Source: an uncultured Poribacteria bacterium
GTDB taxonomy: Bacteria; Poribacteria; WGA-4E; WGA-3G
Reading direction: 5' to 3'
Length of the DNA stretch: 64,000 nucleotides
Assembly (NCBI GenBank): GCA_951812525.1
Contig: OX638316.1
Span: 4,148,506-4,212,505, forward strand
The notes under the pieces: generated by a model
What the model was told of the DNA's origin: nothing
Database searches by the model: none
Seen by the model: the letters and a program-made list of their open reading frames with translations, nothing else
Shown here: positions 1-6,893 of the stretch, one piece after another
Position numbering within the stretch: the stretch's first letter is position 1
Layout: each line of letters begins with the position of its first letter
Program-made: the position numbers and the translations under genes

Positions 1-646
1 TACCTTTTATCTTGATGCCTTTGAAATCTACGAGACGGGTGACACGCCCCTGTCTTCTGACAATATAATTTTCATCGAACTGAAAGGTTAACCTGTCGTC
101 GTGCGGAAATCGAGCATGGATGACTTCGTGTTTGCGAATTAGGTTTTTGCGGATTAAGTCAGAAAGCTCGGGGTCGTCGGGTAGGCAGTAGTGCATCCCA
201 CGTTTACCTTCTCGTTCGCGCACAGTTGTCATTACAATGGGAGAGAGACAGCGGAAACGCATCTCTGACTGGAAACGTGGAGGGCGTGGGATGGTGACAT
301 CTTGGACTTGTAACTGATGTCCCCCAAGGGTCAGTCTACCTTCGGTTAGGAGTGTATCGGCAAAGTGGGATAGAAAATCCGCCACCGGCGAGGAGACAGA
401 CCACGTTAAGGTTGAAGCGAAATGGATCTGTGCCCCCGTTACGCGCCTGCGTTCCGCCATTAGCTGCGAGAAGGTGAAGAGTTTGAAACGTCTCGGTTCA
501 GCACCGTAGCCTTGGTTGTGTAGAAAGGTGGCGTATTCGGGATTTGACTCGGCGAGAAAACGATAGATGACACCGGTGAGTAGATGGTTGTAGTTAATGG
601 GGAGCGTGAGTCTGTCCCTGATGTTGGCTTGGATTTTGATTCGCAT
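1..646 (-). CDS. cas6: CRISPR endoribonuclease Cas6, partial (3' end outside window)
   Basis: Cas6 cuts the repeat part of CRISPR precursor RNA to give guide RNAs. The frame opens at an ATG at 646 behind GGAG (7 nt spacing) and stays open to position 1, giving 215 residues. Visible family features are an N-terminal ferredoxin-like start (MRIKIQA), the block LPINYNHLLTGVIYRFL near residues 15-31, and SPIVMTT near residue 137 at the second ferredoxin-like domain. The last visible residues (VDFKGIKIKG) lead towards the glycine-rich C-terminal loop typical of Cas6, which lies off the edge. No repeat array or other cas gene is inside the window, so the rest of the locus should lie to the left. Family identity is from sequence pattern; activity is inferred. 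Confidence 0.85.
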   Translation of the reverse strand, partial: MRIKIQANIRDRLTLPINYNHLLTGVIYRFLAESNPEYATFLHNQGYGAEPRRFKLFTFSQLMAERRRVTGAQIHFASTLTWSVSSPVADFLSHFADTLLTEGRLTLGGHQLQVQDVTIPRPPRFQSEMRFRCLSPIVMTTVREREGKRGMHYCLPDDPELSDLIRKNLIRKHEVIHARFPHDDRLTFQFDENYIVRRQGRVTRLVDFKGIKIKG

Positions 647-700
647 GAGGTTTCTCCATTGGTTGGGAAAATAGTTGCCAGTACCGGTTGTAGAAAGCGT

Positions 701-728
701 TGGGTTTCTCTCCGTTCAACCCAACCTA
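701..728. repeat. Dispersed palindrome, family GTTGGGTT/AACCCAAC
   Basis: Inverted arms GTTGGGTT and AACCCAAC flank an 11-12 nt loop and are followed by CTACGG. Related copies occur at 43847-43873 and 60271-60298, and with longer loops at 33644-33739 and 36414-36510. Here it sits just upstream of cas6. Confidence 0.6.
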
Positions 729-835
729 CGGCAGAAGTTTACCGCAACGGTGCATTTGACAACCACACCATAGGTGTCAATTTAGGAAAAATAAGCATAT
801 TTTCCTATGATGTAAAAAGAACATCGAGAAGCAGA

Positions 836-897
836 AACACCTCTTGTATAATGTAGAAGAGGGATCAAATCTCTACATATTCTACAAAAGAGGTGTT
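836..897. repeat. Long imperfect inverted repeat
   Basis: AACACCTCTT...ATGTAGA (836-857) pairs with TCTACATATTCTACAAAAGAGGTGTT (872-897) across a 14 nt loop. The right arm carries GAGGTG, which would be the ribosome binding site of a 24-codon frame at 902-976. It may be the end of a decayed insertion sequence or an RNA hairpin hiding a ribosome site. Between here and 1213 I see only AT-rich DNA and one dispersed repeat. Confidence 0.5.
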
Positions 898-1121
898 TTC
901 TATGTCCATTTTACTACAGATTGCCGATAAAATGCAAACCATTCTCAGCCCTGAAAATCCTGATTCTGACGATTAACTCGGTATCCTTTCTGCTACCCCA
1001 CCACCTTTCAATTTCACGGTATAAAATATCCACACATATAAAAAATACTTGCATTACTAAAATATATATGCTATCATATAAATGTAAATATAGTTTAAGT
1101 TATATTTGTGTTGAAATTCTT

Positions 1122-1190
1122 CTGTAGGAGGGATTTCCCAATCCCGACGCATGCTTGCAGATGCCTAATGTATACGTAATTCTAAAATTT
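1122..1190. repeat. Dispersed repeat of about 70 bp (copy 1)
   Basis: Begins CTGTAGGAGGGATTTCCC and runs through TATACGTAATTCTAAAATTT. The reverse complement matches 61465-61534 over nearly its whole length. Its first 27 bases are the widespread unit GTCGGGATTTGGAAATCCCTCCTACAG seen in tandem at 26022 and 47625. Confidence 0.7.
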
Positions 1191-1213
1191 ACCATAATAG
1201 CAAATAGAGGAGA

Positions 1214-1398
1214 TAGGGTTATTTAGTTTTAAGAAATAAGTTTACCTATGTGAAGGATTTCTGTTGATGGATGTCCGAATTTATTCGGGTTGCGTGTATT
1301 GTCCCGAACAAGAATGTAATACAAGGAATGGATTTCGTCTATTCACAGACTAAATCCGGGCGTCCGGATATAAATTATTGGAAAACTAAATGACCCTA
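1214..1398. mobile_element. MITE-like element, copy 1 (chimeric core)
   Basis: Terminal inverted repeats AGGGTTATTTAGTTTT / AAAACTAAATGACCCT are flanked by TA on both sides, as expected for a Tc1/mariner/IS630-type element. The core holds REP-like palindromes. Compared with the copies at 5641 and 11654 it is about 40 bp longer: the second REP is interrupted after CCCGAACAAG by a segment with its own hairpin (GGATTTCGTCT/AGACTAAATCC). The right end contains an ATG (1390) in frame with the next gene. Confidence 0.75.
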
Positions 1399-1416
1399 AT
1401 AGAGGAGACTACAATT

Positions 1417-1782
1417 ATGAACGTACGCGGTATTGACTTTACTTTCTTTGCGGTGAGAGATATGCAGAAATCGCTCACCTTTTATCGGGACTTGCTTGGA
1501 ATTTCACTAACATCTTTGGTGCATGAAGGAAAATGGGCAGAATTTGAGATAAATCCGGGTACGTTGGTGTTAGGGCAAGGCGATGATTTTACACAACCCG
1601 GCGGAGGGGTGGTCGCACTTGCTGTTGAAGACGCAGCGGCTGCCGTAGCCGAATTAGAACAAGCAGGAGTTTCTCCCTTTTTCCCTTTGGATGAATCTCC
1701 TGTATGTTTTTGGGCAGTTATCAAAGACCCCGATGGCAATCGTGTCATCATACATCAGCGAAAAGATAAAACTGTCGGGTGA
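1417..1782 (+). CDS. VOC-fold (glyoxalase/bleomycin resistance-like) protein
   Basis: A 121-residue single VOC domain made of two beta-alpha-beta-beta-beta modules: 'FTFFAVRDMQKSLTFYRDLLG' style start, central GGGVVALAVED, and 'FWAVIKDPDGNRVIIHQ' near the end, the usual place of the C-terminal metal-ligand region. VOC proteins are metal-dependent lyases, isomerases or dioxygenases, or binding proteins; the substrate cannot be told here. I chose the ATG at 1417 because GAGGAG lies 9 nt upstream. The earlier in-frame ATG at 1390 lies inside the MITE terminal repeat and has no ribosome site. The MITE end therefore sits about 20 bp from the start codon and may supply or remove promoter elements. 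Confidence 0.85.
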   Translation: MNVRGIDFTFFAVRDMQKSLTFYRDLLGISLTSLVHEGKWAEFEINPGTLVLGQGDDFTQPGGGVVALAVEDAAAAVAELEQAGVSPFFPLDESPVCFWAVIKDPDGNRVIIHQRKDKTVG

Positions 1783-1812
1783 AAAGCACATTCTGAAATA
1801 ATTTAATATCCA

Positions 1813-1836
1813 ATGCGGTTAGAAATTGCACCTACC
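1813..1836. repeat. Dispersed hairpin, family TGCGGTTAGAAACCGCACCTACC
   Basis: TGCGGTT-AGA-AATTGCA followed by CCTACC. Other copies: 11834-11858, 33774-33844 (tandem), 43892 and 43952, 45874-45899, 48652-48678. Confidence 0.6.
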
Positions 1837-2024
1837 AATTTGGAGGATTTTGATGCGCAGGAGCGTACCTCGTGTGGTATAATATATCAAGAGTCAAGCA
1901 AGTTTAGCGTGCGACACGATACTTTTTTATTTTTCACCCGCTAAATTCCCTTATCAGAGGGACTTATAGCCGACCGCCTAAGTTCTATTAATATCCAACT
2001 TTTGGTTTTTTAAGGACAGTAAAA

Positions 2025-2564
2025 ATGAAAAAAAAAAGAAGACCGACTGTTAACAAGTATGCCTTACAAGCAGAATACATGCGGATTACCCCCGATGAGC
2101 GGATACCGCCGCTTGATGAATCCCTGCCCCCTGAAGCCTTTCGCTTCGCACTCATCCACGAGGCGGTTCTTAGCCATGTTGACATGTTCGGTATACCTGA
2201 GGAATTGCAAGCACACGATACGGAGAAGCATATCGCTATACCCCGCGTTTCATGTTATGTTGTGCTGGTAACCCAATTGACTTACCAAAAACTCAATCAA
2301 CTGCCGACCGCATTTAAAAACGCTTTATGGCAAGGTATTGACGATTATCAATTAAACGACGATGACCTACCAGATGTTATCATGCTGATTGTAACGCACT
2401 ACATAGGGGAAGCAGTGGAAGAAATTAACTGTAAAGAACTGACGAATATACAGATATCTGGTCCCCTCTGGAATCGTATCAAATCTGCTTATGGTGACGA
2501 ATATGTAGCAGAAGAGGATGAGATTTTCGATATGTTTGTAACGGACGATGATGCCGAAAACTAA
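2025..2564 (+). CDS. Hypothetical protein, 179 aa
   Basis: I do not recognise a family. The protein is soluble, with a basic start (MKKKRRP), then mainly helical acidic sequence. It has no signal peptide and no membrane segment. The central part (about residues 70-150) is predicted helical, and the C-terminus is very acidic (EEDEIFDMFVTDDDAEN). AAGGAC lies 7 nt before the ATG. The last two codons and the stop (GAAAACTAA) come from a dispersed repeat present at five places in the window, so the C-terminus may have been cut or extended by repeat insertion. The flanking genes give no functional hint. Confidence 0.7.
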   Translation: MKKKRRPTVNKYALQAEYMRITPDERIPPLDESLPPEAFRFALIHEAVLSHVDMFGIPEELQAHDTEKHIAIPRVSCYVVLVTQLTYQKLNQLPTAFKNALWQGIDDYQLNDDDLPDVIMLIVTHYIGEAVEEINCKELTNIQISGPLWNRIKSAYGDEYVAEEDEIFDMFVTDDDAEN

Positions 2565-2580
2565 CAGTTTCTGCTACAAG
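2556..2580. repeat. Dispersed hairpin, family AAACTAACAGTTT (copy 1)
   Basis: GAAAACT-AAC-AGTTTC followed by TGCTACAAG. Copies also at 8073-8097, 9371-9394, 30001-30024 and 45811-45837. It overlaps the end of the preceding gene and gives its stop codon. Confidence 0.65.
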
Positions 2581-2647
2581 GGAAATGCCCTTTTTATGTG
2601 AGTTTGTCTTTCTAAGACTCACTTTTATCCCAACACAGTTCACAATA

Positions 2648-3154
2648 TCAGATCCCCATACGGAGAGCAACTGCCGCGAGCAGGATGAGCAGTGAGACAA
2701 CTCCCATCAGACTGGATACAATTGACATCTGGGAACGGATTTTATTGACCTCCGGCGGGAGTTCTTCCAAGTTTGGATCCAATGTCTCAATCGCTGCCGA
2801 GAGTCGGGGTCCGAAGAACATGCCGTGCAACGCCGTAAGGATCATCAGCAGAAAGAAAAGCCCTATTTTGATAAGGAGTGTCCGCATGAAGGCGTTGGCG
2901 AGTGGGGCAGAGGTGGTGAGGTCTACGGAGAAGAAAATGTTAATGATGCCTGTGAAAAATAGCACGCCGACACACCCCCATACGATAGGCTCAAAACGTT
3001 TTCCTATCTGCGTTAGCAGTTGAATGCGTTGGACGGGGGGTAGGTGCTGTCTGAAGTGTGGGACAATCACCATCGCTAAGATGAGGTTGCCGCCAACCCA
3101 TGTAACGGCGGCGATGACGTGTAGCCAGAGAATTAAGAGTGAGAATAGGTCCAT
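2648..3154 (-). CDS. CopD-like integral membrane protein
   Basis: 168 residues with four hydrophobic spans (about 5-25, 53-75, 88-112 and 143-165). The first helix holds LHVIAAVTWVGGNLILAMV, a pattern of the CopD/HemJ-like superfamily in which a helix histidine is thought to bind copper or haem. Length and layout fit the short DUF2269/CopD-type proteins of unknown substrate. The start has AAAGGA 8 nt upstream. It lies 3' of batD on the same strand with a gap of about 100 bp, so it may be read from the same promoter; a link to the bat system is not established. Confidence 0.7.
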   Translation of the reverse strand: MDLFSLLILWLHVIAAVTWVGGNLILAMVIVPHFRQHLPPVQRIQLLTQIGKRFEPIVWGCVGVLFFTGIINIFFSVDLTTSAPLANAFMRTLLIKIGLFFLLMILTALHGMFFGPRLSAAIETLDPNLEELPPEVNKIRSQMSIVSSLMGVVSLLILLAAVALRMGI

Positions 3155-3257
3155 TTTTGTATTCCTTTGATAAAGGCAAGATTAGGAAATCTCGCCAGCA
3201 GTGTCACTTTTCTTTTGATAAAGGCGAGGTTAGGAAACCTCGACAGCGGTATCAATA

Positions 3258-5039
3258 TTATTCAGTCTTCGGGTTCTGAAGGTTTTCAATGTCATTGATA
3301 ACTTCCTCAGCACGAGCGATGAGTGCTTTTTGTTCGTCGGCGCTGAGAGGTACGGGTGCGAACCTGTGGTAATCACACTTTGTGAGGATATCAACCAATT
3401 CCTCACGGGTGTGTTCAGACACCTGTGCCTGAAGGCATACCTGGCGTGCTGCGTCAACACTACGCTGTGAGAGTGTGAGCGTGCTTTCCAGATATTGGTA
3501 GAGTATTTGCGCCAGTGCGTTGGCGAACGGGGTTGCCTCGTTAGCAGAGGCGTTATGTACGAGTGCTGCGAGTGCTGCGTGCGCTTGGGAAACCGGAGTT
3601 TCGGGATGCGCCTCTCCGTTATCAGGCACACTTTCAGGGCGCGTCGATGCGCGTCGCACCATGCTTGTGAATGGTTTGACAAATCCTGCACGATACCAGA
3701 GAAAACCCGCTATTAACCCTCCGATCACTAGGATTGCTAACGCCAAAATCACCCAGAGATTCCAAGATGTGTCCTCGGTTTCAATCTCAACAGCATCGCT
3801 CGGATTTGGACGGACAGAGAGCGGAATCGGATCGGTCTGGGTCGTCGCGTAGACGGCACGATTCGGATCGAAATAGGCATACGCAATCGGTGGAATACGG
3901 AGCGTACCTGTCAACGCTGGCTTCAAGGTGTAAACGTAAGCCCGACTTGTGGGTGCAGAGTCTTTGGAAAGATTCGGTCCATTCACAATAACCCCAGTCA
4001 GTGTTGGCAAGATGGGTGCTGTAACCGTTTGTATGTTCCCAAGTCCAGAGACGCGAACGATGAGCGTCAGGGCATTTCCTACCCCTACCCAACCACGCTC
4101 AATCTGTGCCGAGATCTGGTATTCACCGATGGCACCGCTGAAGTCCTGCGGTTTGCCTATTTCTGGTAGCGGTTGCACGGTCAACGTCACACTGCCCGTT
4201 TTCAAGGTTCTGTTCCCTTGGCGGAGCGGCAGTATTAGCTCAGCAGGCGCAAGGACAATCCGTCCGGTTTTTTGCGGATATAATTTGCGGACATGTTCCT
4301 CAACCCAATACGTTTTCCCTCGAATCTGTTGCGTATATGGCGGTACTGTTGGAAGCTTCTCAACCAAAAAATCAGGAAATACGGGGAGACGTGGTGTTGG
4401 TAATTGTCGAGTGGGGAGGACTGTAGTATAGAGATAGCGAAAGGTATATGTTAACGGTGCGTTGTGGTATGGGTTTTCCGTATCGACCTCGGCTTCAACT
4501 TGGTGGATACCGCCTGTTAATTTTTCCTGATAAGTGTCAGTGCCGCTGACACGGATCGAACCCGGATTTGCAAAATAGAAGTTGCCTTGATAATCGAAAC
4601 GGATGTCGGAGAGCGAAAAGTCGCCGATGGCTTGCGGAATGAGTTCATAAACCCATGCCATCGAAACGGCAATCTTGTCAGATTTAAGTTGTGGCAGAGT
4701 ATCGGAATGCAAGGGGACAGCAAGGAACGCTGGGAGAAAATTGAATTTCGGTGCCTTAATGTGTTTGATGAAGGTGTCCCCGGAGATGGTGAGTTCCAAC
4801 CGCGCCTTCTCTCCAAATTGGATGTGCCGCGGTTTCACGACGGCAGCGACGTTGACAACAGGCGGTGTTGTCTTCACCCCGATCCGCTCTTGGGCAGAGA
4901 CAAAAAGAGGGAAGATTGTGAAAAGAAGGACACACCAAGCAGCGATAGGCGTTTTTTTACGCGGTTTACCAATCCTTTTCACGCCGATATCCGCTTTTGC
5001 GGTGTTTCTGTAATAACGCTTGTCGTAGCCTATTCTCAT
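3258..5039 (-). CDS. batD: BatD-family oxygen-tolerance protein
   Basis: 593 residues. The N-terminal signal helix (about residues 31-48, AAWCVLLFTIFPLFVSAQ) is followed by BatD-type beta-sandwich repeats: VNVAAVVKPRHIQFGEKARLELTISG, then VGVGNALTLIVRVSGLGNI near residue 320. One transmembrane helix near 430-452 (WVILALAILVIGGLIAGFLWY) precedes a cytoplasmic helical tail. BatD belongs to the moxR-batABCD system linked to envelope stress and aerotolerance. The ATG at 5039 gives a 74 bp overlap with batC and has a poor ribosome site; an in-frame GTG about 19 codons later would give a shorter, more normal signal peptide. No batA, batB or moxR is present upstream, which is unusual. Confidence 0.85.
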   Translation of the reverse strand: MRIGYDKRYYRNTAKADIGVKRIGKPRKKTPIAAWCVLLFTIFPLFVSAQERIGVKTTPPVVNVAAVVKPRHIQFGEKARLELTISGDTFIKHIKAPKFNFLPAFLAVPLHSDTLPQLKSDKIAVSMAWVYELIPQAIGDFSLSDIRFDYQGNFYFANPGSIRVSGTDTYQEKLTGGIHQVEAEVDTENPYHNAPLTYTFRYLYTTVLPTRQLPTPRLPVFPDFLVEKLPTVPPYTQQIRGKTYWVEEHVRKLYPQKTGRIVLAPAELILPLRQGNRTLKTGSVTLTVQPLPEIGKPQDFSGAIGEYQISAQIERGWVGVGNALTLIVRVSGLGNIQTVTAPILPTLTGVIVNGPNLSKDSAPTSRAYVYTLKPALTGTLRIPPIAYAYFDPNRAVYATTQTDPIPLSVRPNPSDAVEIETEDTSWNLWVILALAILVIGGLIAGFLWYRAGFVKPFTSMVRRASTRPESVPDNGEAHPETPVSQAHAALAALVHNASANEATPFANALAQILYQYLESTLTLSQRSVDAARQVCLQAQVSEHTREELVDILTKCDYHRFAPVPLSADEQKALIARAEEVINDIENLQNPKTE

Positions 5040-5598
5040 TCTTACTCAAACGTTCCAAGAGGCGGAGTGCTTCTGATTCGCCGATATCGTTCGGCTCGGT
5101 TTGTGGTGCAGCGGTTTTGTTAGGCTGCTGTTGCTGTGCGAAGTCGGCTTGCTGTTTTAGGAGTTGCTGTGCCAGTGCGAGGTTGTATTGCGCATCGGCA
5201 TCCTGCGGGTTCAAACGGAGTGCGTGCTTGTAAGATTCGATAGCGCTCTCAAGGTCACCGGTTTTAAATTGAGCGTTCCCCAAGTTGTAGTGAATATGTG
5301 CGAGATCTGGAAGGTTTTCGGCGTGTTGGCTATGTCTTGAGAGCGACTCTTGAAATGCGCGTATTGCTTCGTTAAATTTAGCTTTTTTGTACAGTGCAGT
5401 ACCGAGATTATAGGGTGCAACTGGACTGTCCATGTTTTCAAAGGTCGCCTGCTGAAATGCGGCGTGTGCTTCGTCATAATTTCCGAGCGAATACGCCTCA
5501 TTTCCGGCTTTTAGCGTGCTTTTCCAACCGCCCACCCATCCAACAAGGACGCAAACGAAAACCGCTATAAACGAGCAATAGAGCATTTTGTTTCGCAT
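4966..5598 (-). CDS. batC: BatC-like TPR protein
   Basis: 210 residues: an N-terminal signal/anchor helix (about residues 5-24) and then TPR units. Visible TPR cores are GNEAYSLGNYDEAHAAFQQA, PYNLGTALYKKAKFNEAIRAF and IHYNLGNAQFKTGDLESAIE, with a fourth around YNLALAQQLL. The C-terminus is polar and Q/K-rich. BatC proteins are thought to act as scaffolds for BatA/BatB, but those partners are not nearby. The TATAAT box ends about 7 nt before the ATG, so the message may be leaderless; no ribosome binding site is visible. It overlaps batD, which suggests coupled translation. Confidence 0.8.
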   Translation of the reverse strand: MRNKMLYCSFIAVFVCVLVGWVGGWKSTLKAGNEAYSLGNYDEAHAAFQQATFENMDSPVAPYNLGTALYKKAKFNEAIRAFQESLSRHSQHAENLPDLAHIHYNLGNAQFKTGDLESAIESYKHALRLNPQDADAQYNLALAQQLLKQQADFAQQQQPNKTAAPQTEPNDIGESEALRLLERLSKNENRLRQALLQKHRKSGYRREKDW

Positions 5599-5604
5599 GC
5601 TATT

Positions 5605-5633
5605 ATTATATCAGATAGTTTTGCGGTTTGCAA
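5605..5633 (-). promoter_or_regulatory. Sigma70-type promoter of batC
   Basis: Read on the minus strand: TTGCAA (5633-5628), 17 bp spacer, TATAAT (5610-5605). Transcription would start at or next to the batC ATG. The -35 box lies about 7 bp from the end of a MITE-like element. Confidence 0.65.
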
Positions 5634-5639
5634 GGGGTT

Positions 5640-5780
5640 GGGGTCATTTAGTTTTAAGAAATAGGCTTACTTATGCGAAGGATTTCTGTTGATGGATGCC
5701 CGAATTTATTCGGGTTACGTGCATTGTCCCGAACAAGTTCGGGCGTCCGGATATAAATTATTGGAAAACTGAATGGCCCT
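5640..5780. mobile_element. MITE-like element, copy 2
   Basis: Ends GGGTCATTTAGTTTT and AAAACTGAATGGCCC. The core has two REP palindromes in opposite orientation (CCCGAATTTATTCGGG and CCCGAACAAGTTCGGG), about 85% like the copy at 11654. The TA flanks of the other copies are not preserved here; instead GCAAGGGGTTG occurs just left (5630-5640) and right (5783-5793) of the element. Confidence 0.75.
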
Positions 5781-5838
5781 ACGCAAGGGGTTGGTTATTG
5801 ACGGTTGATGGTGCATAATAAAGACCTACGACCCGGCA

Positions 5839-5946
5839 CCCGGATTTCGTAGGGGATAGACGAAATCCATTCATTGTATTACATTCTTGTTCGGGACATT
5901 TCATTTACCCTACGACCCGGACGCCCGAACTTGTTCGGGATATTTC
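5839..5946. repeat. REP palindromes and related hairpins 3' of the RAYT gene
   Basis: GGATTTCGT...ACGAAATCC (5842-5868) forms a hairpin. The stretch 5862-5895 is the reverse complement of the extra segment found inside MITE copy 1 (about 1304-1340). A REP unit GCCCGAACTTGTTCGGG ends at 5940, just beyond the RAYT stop codon. The whole of 5599-5947 has no gene. Confidence 0.65.
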
Positions 5947-5947
5947 A

Positions 5948-6547
5948 CTATCCCCAATCCACTCTATGCATCGCAAGCGGATAATCAAGCCAGACCTGTA
6001 AAATGCCCTGTTTACCATATTTCCTCGTATAATATGGATAACTTGAGAACGGATAGTCTACCAACATATCATGGAGATCCACGGCATTGTCGTGCGCGAG
6101 CGATACCTCCTCTGTACTTTGAAGAAACGATGCACTACTTTTAAGGCACCCGTGCTTGGCAGGATTCGCGTGAATATAATTGAAGATTGTATAGAACTCC
6201 TTTTCAGATCTCGGAATGTAGTCCCAATAGTTACGCCAGACTCTACGTCCGGAGGCACTGTCTTTTTTGTTCAGCCAAATCGCGCTTTCACCGTGTAAAC
6301 TTTTGATGAATCGCAGCAGTTGTGGTTTATCCCTAATCTGAATGAGTAGATGATAATGTTCATCAAGAATCACCCATGCGCTGCATTTTATTTCATACTT
6401 TATGAGTTTCGCCTTAAGGAAATGACGGAATTGGGCTTTGTCGTCAGAGTTGGCGAACATCGGCTGACGATTAAAAGTACTGGCGGTGATGAAATATGCA
6501 GTGTTGTTTAGATATATGTGTGGTGGGTGGTAAGGTTTTCTTTGCAT
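5948..6547 (-). CDS. REP-associated tyrosine transposase (RAYT, Y1 family)
   Basis: 199 residues. Y1-transposase features are the metal-binding histidine pair in DEHYHLLIQ (H64, H66) and the block YIHANPAKHG (about 124-133), where the candidate nucleophilic tyrosine lies. IS200-like RAYTs cut and join REP/BIME palindromes as single strands. The gene is framed by exactly such palindromes: one ends at 5940 directly behind the stop and an array of six begins at 6576, 29 bp before the start codon. That arrangement supports a cognate REP/RAYT pair. The gene looks intact. No strong ribosome site is visible in front of the ATG. Confidence 0.88.
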   Translation of the reverse strand: MQRKPYHPPHIYLNNTAYFITASTFNRQPMFANSDDKAQFRHFLKAKLIKYEIKCSAWVILDEHYHLLIQIRDKPQLLRFIKSLHGESAIWLNKKDSASGRRVWRNYWDYIPRSEKEFYTIFNYIHANPAKHGCLKSSASFLQSTEEVSLAHDNAVDLHDMLVDYPFSSYPYYTRKYGKQGILQVWLDYPLAMHRVDWG

Positions 6548-6575
6548 TGTTAGGTTATTGTTTATTTTCCTTCAT

Positions 6576-6803
6576 CCCGAACAAGTTCGGGCGTCCAGCA
6601 CAAAAGGGTTTACACCGTCCCGAACAAGTTCGGGCGTCCAGCACAAAAGGGTCATCCCGCACAAGTTCGGGCATCCTGCACAAAAGGGTCATCCCGCACA
6701 AGTTCGGGCGTCCACATGGAGGGTGGTTTTTTATTCCCGAACAAGTTCGGGCGTCCAGCACAAAAGGGTTTACACCGTCCCGCACAAGTTCGGGCGTCCA
6801 GCA
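6576..6803. repeat. Array of six REP palindromes
   Basis: Six direct copies of CCC-G-[AC]-AC-AA-GTTCGGG start at 6576, 6619, 6656, 6693, 6736 and 6779 (periods 43, 37, 37, 43, 43). They are usually followed by CGTCCAGCACAAAAGGG. Two linker types, TTTACACCGT and CAT, give the two periods. Three units read CCCGCAC and lose one stem pair. Linkers are near-identical, so this is a REP cluster, not a CRISPR array. Confidence 0.85.
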
Positions 6804-6811
6804 GAAAAAAT

Positions 6812-6850
6812 ATGGCGAATTGTTGTACAGGGTGTACAGCAATTCGCCAT
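6812..6850. repeat. Perfect long hairpin between REP array and exported protein gene
   Basis: ATGGCGAATTGTTGTACA pairs with TGTACAGCAATTCGCCAT over 18 positions (one G-T pair) with a GGG loop. It lies 43 bp beyond the stop codon of the minus-strand gene ending at 6894 and could act as a transcript 3' end. There is no clear T run, so it is not called a terminator. Confidence 0.6.
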
Positions 6851-6893
6851 ACTGGATAGCTTAGAAATACACTCACAGAAACTGTAAGTTTTA

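Noticed and set aside
584-856. Open frame of 90 codons on the plus strand
   Set aside because: It is antisense to the start of cas6 and to a dispersed palindrome and has no ribosome site or recognisable domain.
921-1127. Open frame of 68 codons in AT-rich DNA
   Set aside because: Composition is low-complexity (Ile/Leu/Ser/Lys from AT-rich DNA), no ribosome site, and it ends inside a dispersed repeat.
6576-6803. Regular repeats that could be a small CRISPR array next to a genome with cas6
   Set aside because: The spacers are near-identical to each other (CAGCACAAAAGGG and fixed linkers) and repeat units are 16 bp palindromes; this is a REP cluster beside its RAYT gene.
6555-6887. Open frames across the REP array on both strands
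   Set aside because: They translate only the repeated palindromes and linkers; no domain or start signal.
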